Source: Acanthamoeba sp. SK_2022b (lineage: Eukaryota; Discosea; Longamoebia; Acanthamoebidae). Taken from it: a DNA stretch of 14,678 nt. The DNA lies in NCBI GenBank assembly GCA_027943245.1, contig JANDJZ010000982.1:1-14678 (forward strand). The letters run 5' to 3'. The notes beneath the pieces were generated by a model. It saw nothing but the letters and a program-made list of their open reading frames with translations, did not search any database and had not been told where the DNA came from. How positions within the stretch are numbered: position 1 is the first letter of the stretch; each line of letters begins with the position of its first letter. Shown piece after piece: positions 1 to 7,907 of the stretch. The position numbers and the translations under genes were made by a program.

Positions 1-334
1 GATAGCAGCGGGGAGCCCACGAAGCACATCGAGCGCAGCATCGGCTGCCAGATCAACTGCACGACGATCGCCATCGAAAGACATGCTCAGCTGCTGCTGC
101 TCACAGGGATGCTGACACAAGACATGTGATACGCGACGCCATACCTGGCCCTTGAGTTTGAACGATTTGTAGTCGTCGTAGGCGTGTTTGAAGATGAAGA
201 CCTCGGTCTTGCCCCGATCGGTCAGGAACTTCCAGTCAGTGAACGACGCCATCGCCGGCGACACGAGCGCAAAGTAGTTGGTGATCTGATCTCCGACTTC
301 CATTGGCACCAATCGCGACAGCGACTACGCGCGC

Positions 335-400
<66 letters not shown>

Positions 401-1904
401 GAGAGATACGGAGAAGAACGGAGTGAGACGAAACGCGATTGCTTTGGCGCGTGTGGCTTTGGAGGAAGGGAGGAGGGGAGCGATACCTTGCCGCACTGGA
501 GGACCTCGAGCTTTTGATTGAAAATGAAGTGAAAGGGGAACGCCTTGTTGAGTCCATGCGGGTCCAAGCCGTAGACGAGCGGCGTCGTGCTCACCGACTC
601 GTCTGCGGACTTCTTCTTCGACTGCGCGACGACGCCACACCGACACATGACACGACACGACACGCCCGCTAAAAGGGTGAGCGGTGGTCATTGTGGGAGA
701 GTATAGGGGCCTGCATACGCCTGTCGCTTTCCATTTGACGCTGAACACGTCTTCTTCGGCGCCCTTGTCGATCCATTTCTTCTGCTTGATCTTGAGGGCC
801 GTCAACTGCAGGTGCTCCTCGCCCAGGCTCTTGATGATTCCTGTTCATTGTGCTGGCGGGTCAGAGACCAAGCCCCACACACCACAACACGAGGCGGTGG
901 ATTGGTGGAGGGCGTACCGACGAGAAGAGGCGAGAGGCCCTTGCGAGTCTGCACGCCGGGCAGATAGTGCAGCTGTATCCGGCTCTCCCTTTCTCGAGTG
1001 ATGCGGAAGGTGGGTGGCCGCATCTGCCAGGTGTGGCGATGACCGTTAATTTTATTTATTTTATTTCATTTTATTTGTACAAAAACGTAAATTAAAGAGA
1101 AATGTAGAAGAGAAAGGAAGAGCACCTCTGAAAAGTAACCCAGCTTGATGTGTCCGTGCATGGTGTTGATATTGGTGAGGATCTCCTTGAGCGAGTTGCC
1201 GGCGCTCGACAGCACTTTGCCATAGGGCTGTGTGGCGAGAGAGGCCGTGAGAAGGTGAATGAGGAGGGGCGCGAGGGAAGGCACACTGACCGTAGATTTG
1301 ACATAGATGGGGAACCAGTAGCCAACGGCTTCCAACAGCTCGGGCACAGTGGCGTTCAGCTCCTGCCCAAACCGAGTTGAGTGGCAGTTCCGCGTGAGTG
1401 TACAACGGTGAGAGGAAGGCGCGTGTGCTGCCCTCCGTTTATATATGGCTGGCTTGCAACAGGAAGCAGCAGAGCCGCCAATAAGGAAAATAACTAAACA
1501 CATGCAAAATGGTAATAATACATAGCATACGTTGGCTAAAAATTACACAACCGCGCGAGTAAATTCCAGATAAAAGACCGATACGATTGTAGAGTTGCGG
1601 AGCCGGGCCTTCACTCGCCAAGAAAGCGAAACGTGGTGGCGAGAGGGTGTATACCTTGGCGGCGACCGTGAGGAGGGTGTAGATGACTTGGTCGTCGTAG
1701 TTCTTGTTCTCGACAAAGTCCTGTGTTACGCCGGCCTTGGTGAGGAGGTCCAGCCACACGGCCTCGCCAAACTTCTTGAGCACTAAGTCCTGTGGGGGTA
1801 GTGCCGGCCGAGTCCGGTGAGCAAAAGACCACGCGACAAGGGCAGCAAGAAGACCAACGGCAAAGAGGGGCCACCTTGACGGTTGTATATATGAGACCGT
1901 ACAT
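1..1904 (-). CDS. H-NOX/HNOBA haem-NO sensor, soluble guanylate cyclase-like (5' part; continues past window start)
   Basis: Nine exons on the minus strand: 1904-1875, 1789-1655, 1362-1291, 1227-1126, 1023-918, 840-719, 621-487, 324-145, 56-1. They join in phase to about 312 residues and the gene is open at position 1. The start MYGLIY is the usual N-terminus of H-NOX domains. H-NOX covers residues 1 to about 160, with the proximal haem ligand at His103 (TMHGH, matching His105 of sGC beta1) and the MRPPTFR segment at 114-120. The YxSxR motif is altered: Tyr133 is followed by LPGVQTR. After a Lys-rich linker the HNOBA domain begins near 205 (LNKAFPFHFIF, LQCGKSL, FKLKGQ, CFVGSP). In known relatives this pair is followed by a coiled coil and a class III cyclase that makes cGMP on NO binding. 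Whether that follows here cannot be seen. A (CA)n tract lies in the intron 325-486. The domain call is firm; the cyclase function is inference. Confidence 0.9.
336..398. repeat. (CA)n dinucleotide microsatellite, intronic
   Basis: An uninterrupted CA/AC array of about 63 nt. It sits inside the intron 325-486 of the H-NOX gene and reads as (GT)n on the sense strand, just before the TAG acceptor. Open reading frames through it encode only Thr-His or Cys-Val repeats and are not genes. Confidence 0.97.
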
Positions 1905-2243
1905 CGGGGGGCGACAGGCAGGTCAGCCGTAGGGTCGCGAAGTGAAGGGCAGGCGCAAACAATGAGGGAGTGGGAACGTGCTTGTCGCTAAAGCCCGTTC
2001 CGGAGACAGTTATGGCGTTAATACGGTCCAGCACAAGCGTCCGGAACCTTCATTCGTCAGCGGTATACGGTGCCAGGTGTCATATGACAGTCATGTCTCC
2101 GCAATTGCCGCGTCCCCATTCGTCGGCACTTAACGCGCAGGTGGCCTATGGGAAAGTCGATATGGCGCGGACAGGCGGTGGTTCCCTGGTGGCAGGTCAC
2201 CCAACCTACAACCACAAGGGCACACAGGGAAGACGGCAGTGGT

Positions 2244-2249
2244 TTTATT
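2244..2249 (-). terminator. Possible poly(A) signal AATAAA for the TM9SF3-like gene
   Basis: AATAAA on the minus strand about 250 nt past the TAA stop of the TM9SF3-like gene. It is the clearest such hexamer in this 3' flank. One hexamer is weak evidence; 3' read ends would be needed to confirm it. Confidence 0.35.
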
Positions 2250-2265
2250 GATGATGTGATAGTGT

Positions 2266-2292
2266 GTGTGTATGCAGTGTGTGTGTGTGTTG
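2266..2292. repeat. Imperfect (TG)n tract, intergenic
   Basis: A short TG-rich stretch interrupted by TATGCAG. It lies in the gap between the H-NOX and TM9SF3-like genes and is not coding. Confidence 0.7.
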
Positions 2293-2498
2293 TGGGTTGT
2301 TGCAGCACCCGGTCGCTGCCCATCTTCCTGTGCGTTTGTGTTTCTAGCCTCGCTCTCTTATACTCGCTTACGCGTTGTTTCCTTTCCCACGTCCCTCGTC
2401 CATAGCACCGGTGGGACAGTCGCCCGCACTGCTCTCGCGTACGGTCGGAGGCCCCAGGTGCCCGAGTGGTTGTGTTGAATAAGTTAAAGTGTCGACGC

Positions 2499-4639
2499 TT
2501 AGTCGCCCTTGATCATGGTGTAGATTCTCCTCACAAACATCGACGTGCCGATGAAGCCGATCGCACCTGCGCCGGTTGACGAAAGAAAGGAGACAGGAGA
2601 CGTGGCAGAAAGAAAGAAGGTTAGACGCAAACACAAGCGGTAAGTTTCGGGTTGCTTGATCAAAATAGCTTTAAGGGCCTTGTGGCGGATTTCCGTCGGA
2701 TAAGCACGCCATGAAGGTGCGGGGAAGAAAAAAAAAAGAATAGAAGAAAGCAACAAAAGGGGAGAGATCTGAGTTTGGGGGGGGGGGTGAAGAGCGTACC
2801 GCAGAGGATCGCCAGCCCGAGGCAGAACATGGCCATGTAGCCAAAATAGAAAACTGTTTGGAAGAAGCCCGACATCTTCGTCTTCATGTAGAAGTAGTAC
2901 ACAGAGTACAGGAAGACGTATCTACACACATACAACGTTACAAGGCGTGAGTAACTCGTGAGAAAGACTCCAGAGCCTTGGGTGGAAATGGCTGAGAGCG
3001 GCAAAGCGCCCAAAGTCGTACCCAGCAGTGGAAGCAGCAGAGAGGAAGGAGGTCCACTGCCAGCGATAGTCTTCCGAGTTGAGCAAGAAGTACGTCGACA
3101 CGATCGTAACGCAAACTAGTGTAGTGGAAAGCAAGGGTTAGAGGGAGGGAGAGGACGGCTGGCAGTAGCAGCCCAAGTGAAGAGGAGGGGCGCAGGCTCG
3201 TACCGGTGACGATGATGAGGATCACGTAGACCAAAAGCATGAAACCGTACACGTAGTAGTACTTGTAGAACGAGGTGAAGATGAAGTACATCTCGATGAA
3301 GATCGAACCAAAGGGAAGGACGCCGCCGAGCAGGATGTGCACCCACGGCTGCAGGTACCACCTCTTCTCGGGGATCTGGCGAGGCACCTGGTTGATGCGC
3401 ACCTTCTCGGGGGTGCCTGTAGGGAGCGATTAGCGCCACCCTCCTGTCTCGTCTCCACCAAAGCAACGCGTTGAGAGACGTACCGTTCCAGTTCTTGCCG
3501 ATGACAGTACCAACCAGAGTGAGGGGCAGCGAGATGCACGACCAAATGGCCAGGACGGCGATCTGACAAAGCCCGCAACGATGTGGTTGGTCAACCTGGA
3601 GCACAAGGAAACAAGCAAGGGACGAGGAAGCGCACCAACGTGCCGAGCGGGATGTAGTTGAGCGAGCCATAGGAAAGCGCAATCGTGTTAAGCATGAACG
3701 CGATGGCGAAGGCAACGCCGGGCAGGAAGCTAGCAGTCACAAACATGCCTGTGTCGGGATGTTCAGGTTAAGAAGGGAAACGAGAGGCTGTGTCTGCGCC
3801 GTGTTCTCCAACGTACACTTGATCCACTTCTTGCCGCCGTTGCGAGCGTAGTAGCCACCGCCTCCGTAACCAGCAATGAAGGACGTAAGCGCGTAGCATA
3901 CGATGAAAGCAGTCACGACAGTTCCCCTCTGGGCGTAGTAGGTGCCAAGAGCAGCAAGGCAGAGCAAGCAGAAGACGAGGATGACCAGCTGGTGACCTGT
4001 CATCACGAGAAGGAAAGGAAGCGGTGAGAATGGTCGTAACCAATTGGACCTCGATCAAGGCGGAAAACCAAGATGCCGTACCAGTGCCTACGAGAGCGGA
4101 GAAGAAAAGGAGACGGGGAGGCGAACGGAAGACGTCGCCCTTGATCTGCTTCCAGCCGGACTCGTCGCCCACATCCTCGTCCCTGAAATCAAACACAAAT
4201 GGGAAGAGGGTGAGGATGCGCACCTCACGCGCAACGGCCACAACCGGGACGGTCTGCAGACTTCCTACCTGTCGCCGTCCTCGTCGTCGAGCTTGCCGAA
4301 GCGGGCGTAGTCCCTCTTGAGGGTTCGCATGAGGATAAGCGAGACAAGACCGACGAGGAAGATGACCATCATGAACGAGTTGAAGATGGAGAACCAGTGG
4401 ATCTGCACGTGCAGCGAAGAAACGGTCAGCCCACATGAAGGAGGCGAGGGCTCAAGATCAATCATTGAGCGAGAGAAGAAGAACATGCCTGGTGCTCGAA
4501 GAAGCTCTTGTCAAGGTACTTCCTAAATCGGTCATCGAAGGTGGTGGAGGTCTCGTGCCAAGTCACCGAGAAGGTGAACTCAAGCGGGGTGCCCGCCTCC
4601 AGAACAACAGGGTTCTCCGAGGTAAGGTTGACCTCAATG

Positions 4640-4706
<67 letters not shown>

Positions 4707-5729
4707 GACGCATCAGCCGTCGGTCGAGCGTTTGTGAGAGGATAGGACTAACGCAGCGAGATGGGGCATGCAAACGGCGTGCTACTTACCCTGTCACCGT
4801 TCCAAGAAAGCGAGAACTTCTGGTGGGTGTAGATGAAGACCTTCTTCTGGCCTGCTTCGTCCTCGTAGGACTCGCCCACCATTCCCCACACGGGAAGATC
4901 GTCCAGGTACATCTGATCTGCAAGTTGCGAAGCGGAGCCAGCGAAAAGATTGATTCAAGTGAACACCAGCCCAAAAGGCACACGAGATTGTTGAATTACG
5001 TACACCAGTACTGCTCGAGGATGGCTTCCTTGAACTCCTCGAACTCAGACTTGGTGAGAGACTTGGAGCAAACAGACTCCTTTTCGACGTTCTCTGCACA
5101 TCGGACGGCGAAGATGGGTCAGAAATAGCCCCCCCCCCCACTAAAGGCGATCACCAAAGGCGTACTCCTGAAGTAGATCTCGACCATGCTCTTGATGAGA
5201 TCGTAACCCACAAGCGCTTCGCCAAGACCCTCTGCAAGGCAAAATTGAAGTGAATTCAGCTGTTCGAGTGAGATCGAGACGCCAGAAGCATGTGAGGAGG
5301 AGAGGCTGACCTGTGTCAGAGTGGATCAAGTGATCCGGATGGCAGAAGGGCAGAGAGTAGTAGGGGTAGGTCTCCTGCGGGTTGGGGAAGGGTCCCACTT
5401 TGTTCACCCACAAGTACACCTCCTCTCCATCTTCATACTGCAGTGACACGCAAGCTGGGGTGAGTCAAGGTGCGCTGGCCGTGTGCAGCTCGCCCCTCCT
5501 CGTCAAAAGGTGGGTCTTTTTCCTTCTTTGTTCCCCTTCCATACCGTCTCTCCTTCAGCGGAGACGTCCATGTACAATTATGTAATAATGCATTCGATGA
5601 GAAGAGAGATAATGATGTTACCTTGTGCTCGTGGGCCCAGCCACTGGGCGTGAAATCAACGAAGATGAATCCAACAACTGCCAGAGCCACAAACACCAGA
5701 CCCACCCACAAGAGCTTTTGATCCTTCAT
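2499..5729 (-). CDS. Transmembrane 9 superfamily protein, TM9SF3-like (nonaspanin), complete
   Basis: Fifteen exons: 5729-5622, 5437-5311, 5231-5166, 5093-5004, 4917-4790, 4641-4489, 4402-4269, 4182-4082, 3996-3817, 3748-3636, 3562-3484, 3416-3204, 3115-3022, 2921-2800, 2566-2499. They join to 591 residues, the family's usual length. Residues 1-31 form a signal peptide. A lumenal domain of about 190 residues follows ([20 protein letters not shown]), then nine membrane segments starting at the IHWFSIFNS segment (about 225). TM9SF3 hallmarks are [32 protein letters not shown] and [10 protein letters not shown]. The tail [12 protein letters not shown] carries the FV/Y-type export signal and the C-terminal KxD signal known to bind coatomer and hold nonaspanins in the Golgi. 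In Dictyostelium and animals the family acts in endomembrane sorting, adhesion and phagocytosis. An in-frame ATG at 5780 exists, but starting at 5729 puts the hydrophobic signal at the N-terminus. The intron 4403-4488 is GC-AG. Confidence 0.97.
4403..4488 (-). other. GC-AG intron in the TM9SF3-like gene
   Basis: The sense strand reads CACCAG, then GCATGT at the donor, and ends GTGCAG before ATCCAC. Only this GC donor keeps the conserved [14 protein letters not shown] junction in frame; reading through reaches a stop within about ten codons. TM9SF3 proteins have the matching sequence [14 protein letters not shown] without a gap, so the junction is well fixed. Confidence 0.88.
4643..4704. repeat. 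(GT)n dinucleotide microsatellite, intronic
   Basis: A perfect array of about 62 nt in the intron 4642-4789 of the TM9SF3-like gene. On the sense strand it is (CA)n running directly into the CAG acceptor at 4642-4644, so it takes the place of a pyrimidine tract. Confidence 0.97.
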
Positions 5730-6229
5730 CTTCGGAGGAGACGATGAGTGCCAGCCGATTCGAGAAGCCGCTGCCCGCAAGCCTCAATTAAGAGATCTCT
5801 CCTCAAAGAACGGATCGATGTGGGAGATGAATGACAGACCAGGGTTCTTGTTGATCCCCGCTCGTTTGCAACCTCTCTCTTCGCGAACCTAGCGGCAAAA
5901 ACTGTCCCGCAGCCGCGAAACCAGCTACGTGGCCCACGTTCACACCCAATCGGAGTTTCGCAAAAGGAAAATCCTTTTGGCGCACTTGGAAAAATCTGCC
6001 CAACAAGGCAACAAGGTTGTGTGGCGTGCCCTTGTGGGGGGGTAGAGGAGGTCTGGTTCTCCTTGACGTTGCGCATTCAAACGTTGTGCATAATGTATCT
6101 ACATTGCACGCGCTGCCGGTCCTATGTCTTCGTCTTTCATGTTGGGTGGGTGGGGGTGAGGAGGATGGGGATCATCGTCATCATACGGGAAGGGCGGCCA
6201 ATGCCTTGGGCAACCGCGACTCGGCCTTC
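5730..6229. other. Intergenic region between TM9SF3-like gene and Rab gene
   Basis: A 500-nt gap that should hold the promoter and 5' UTR of the TM9SF3-like gene and the 3' UTR of the Rab gene. I see no gene in it. The only structure I noted is a short inverted repeat at 5961-5979. Overlapping reading frames on either strand lack conserved motifs. Confidence 0.7.
5961..5979. repeat. Short inverted repeat (8-bp arms, 3-nt loop)
   Basis: CAAAAGGA, then AAA, then TCCTTTTG. It lies about 230 nt upstream of the TM9SF3-like start codon. It could be a palindromic factor site or a chance AT-rich hairpin; nothing else supports a role. Confidence 0.6.
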
Positions 6230-7594
6230 TTACACGAGACAAAACCTGGCGAAGCCCCCCTTCTTCTGGCTGGCGCCGGCTGCTCCTCGGGGCGAGGCGT
6301 CGCCCAAGTTGATCTTCTTCACGTTCTCCGCCTCCCTGGGCTTTTCTCCCTTCACGCTGCGAATCAACGGCCCAGACCAAATGCGAGTGGACGTCAGTCT
6401 GGAACGTGTGGACAAGCTGAGGGGAAGGACGCGTACGTGTTCTGTTTCAGGATCTGTTTTGCGATCGTTTCAAAGGCCTCGGCAACGTTGGTGCCGTCCA
6501 GCGCGGACGCCTCGATGAAGAGCGCGTTGATCGACTTGGCCAAGTCTGAGGGGGGGGGTCGATAGGCGCATGGCCATCAGCGCCACTCGACGGCAATGGC
6601 AAAGGCAAAGCAGAGGCCGAGGCAGAGGAATTGGGTGGGGGGGGGGGCACCTTGGCCACTCTCTTTGGACACCACCCGGTATGTTGTGAGATCTGACTTG
6701 GTTCCGACGAGAAGCTTGACAATGTCGGGTGGCGCGTTGCTTGTGATCTCAGACGCCCACTGCACAAACGCGCGACCAGTGAGCCCCTGCACTGCGGCCA
6801 ATGCATTTTCAAGCTTGGTGCAGGGGTGGCGCGCCGGCACGTACGGCTGCAGTGACGTTCTGGAAGGACTGCAGGTCGGTGACGTCGTACACGAGAATGA
6901 TGCCCTGAGCTCCTCGGTAGTAGCTTCGGCACTGGACAGAGCGCGTTGGATCGCAGTTGAGTGAAAACGTCCGCAACAAAGCACCAAGCGCTCAGACGCA
7001 GAGACGTCGTACCACAGTGCGGAATCGCTCCTGTCCCGCTGCGCCGTGTGCAATCAAATAGATGGAAGAGGTATAAGCAAAACAACACACTCAAGTCAAG
7101 AGGAACGAAGCAAGAGCGGGCTTGCGCGATTGCGGCAACGAGAAGGCACGAGAGGAAGAAACGAGGCGTGCCTGTGTCCCATATCTGGAGGCGGATGGAC
7201 TGGCCATCGATGTGAAGAGTCTTGACTTTGAAGTCCACACCGATAGTAGCGGTGTAGGTGTCCATCATGATGTTATCCTGTTGGTGGAGGCGGGTATCCG
7301 GAGAGGATAACGAAGGGATGAACCACGAGCACTATGAGGCTTTGCATCTTTTTACACTCAAAGAGACTTGCATCTTGTGGGGGAAGGCTGGGGGTGAGGG
7401 AAGGCTCACCGTGTAGCGAGTAAGGAGGCACGTCTTACCCACGCCACTACCGGAAGCAAAATCAGAGTGGGTCTCAAGAAGATATTAAGATATTGGGGGG
7501 GGGGGGGAGCAACACGATGAGTAGCAGGTAAAGAAGGCAGGATGTACCTGTCGCCGATGATAAGCAGCTTAAATAATTGGTCGCTGAAATCCAT
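6230..7594 (-). CDS. Rab family small GTPase, complete, with unusual C-terminus
   Basis: Eight exons: 7594-7548, 7446-7410, 7277-7172, 7038-7013, 6931-6845, 6759-6651, 6545-6437, 6356-6230. They join to 215 residues, a normal Rab length. GTPase motifs: P-loop GDSGVGKT (14-21), switch I TIGVDF with Thr39, WDTAGQE (61-67) with catalytic Gln66, TKSD (121-124) as the guanine-binding motif, and SAL (151-153) in place of SAK, as in Rab11-type proteins. The core resembles the Rab1/8/35 group, which controls vesicle budding and docking, but I cannot fix the subfamily. The tail ends GGFARFCLV: one Cys at 213, third from the end, rather than CC, CxC or CaaX, so standard prenylation is doubtful. The intron 7039-7171 is GC-AG and exon 4 is only 26 nt. 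Confidence 0.95.
7039..7171 (-). other. GC-AG intron in the Rab gene
   Basis: The donor reads ACAG then GCACGC, and the acceptor is GGCGCAG. The junction falls inside the invariant WDTAGQE motif: GAC ACA G joins CG GGA CAG to give D-T-A-G-Q. No GT donor nearby restores this motif, so the non-canonical donor is strongly supported. Confidence 0.93.
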
Positions 7595-7907
7595 AGAATC
7601 GGTAAGTTAAATGATTAATGGAGCGGAGGCGGACGGGTCGTTTCCAACGGCCCCTACAAGGAAACAGCTGCAAAAAGGAAGGGGGCGGGGGCGGTGCGTA
7701 CTACTCTCTCGCTCCCATCTTCCGACGATTTGTCAAAAGAAGGCCGTGCTGGTGTATTGGCGACTCGTCTTTCTCTCGCTTGGGGCCAGCTTGGGCGAAT
7801 TCGGCCAAAGCCGATCGCCCTACGGCGCTGCACGTGCGACGTTCAAAGAAGGCCGTGGCCTTCCAATGAGAAGCTTGGCCGTACTACAAGGCGAGGGATG
7901 ATGTATT
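7595..7907. other. Intergenic region between Rab gene and Zn2Cys6 gene
   Basis: A gap of 313 nt holding the Rab promoter and 5' UTR and the 3' UTR of the Zn2Cys6 gene. A G/C-box-like stretch (GGGGGCGGGGGCGG, about 7681-7695) lies 90-100 nt upstream of the Rab start. I see no TATA box and no supported gene. Confidence 0.65.

Larger units (their letters stand above)
1905..2498. other. Intergenic region between H-NOX gene and TM9SF3-like gene
   Basis: This 594-nt gap should hold the promoter and 5' UTR of the H-NOX gene on its left and the 3' UTR of the TM9SF3-like gene on its right. I see no TATA box at the expected distance and no RNA gene. It contains a TG-rich imperfect tract (about 2266-2292) and one possible poly(A) signal on the minus strand. 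Reading frames here, for example 1970-2251 on plus, show no recognisable protein features. Confidence 0.7.

Noticed and set aside
184..672. Reading frames through the CA array with Thr-His or Cys-Val repeats
   Set aside because: They are produced by the microsatellite in an intron and overlap real exons on the minus strand in the wrong frame.
918..1023. A micro-intron removing the extra residues after the H-NOX Tyr
   Set aside because: The only GT...AG inside the segment is far too short (about 6 nt) to be an intron.
1970..2251. A 93-codon plus-strand frame in the gap
   Set aside because: No recognisable domain or conserved motif, no clear splice or promoter context, and it lies where regulatory and UTR sequence is expected.
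5730..5780. Upstream in-frame ATG for the TM9SF3-like gene
   Set aside because: It would add 17 polar residues before a clear signal peptide; starting at 5729 fits the family better.
6017..6565. Long plus-strand frame of 182 codons
   Set aside because: Antisense to the last Rab exons, with no protein features of its own.
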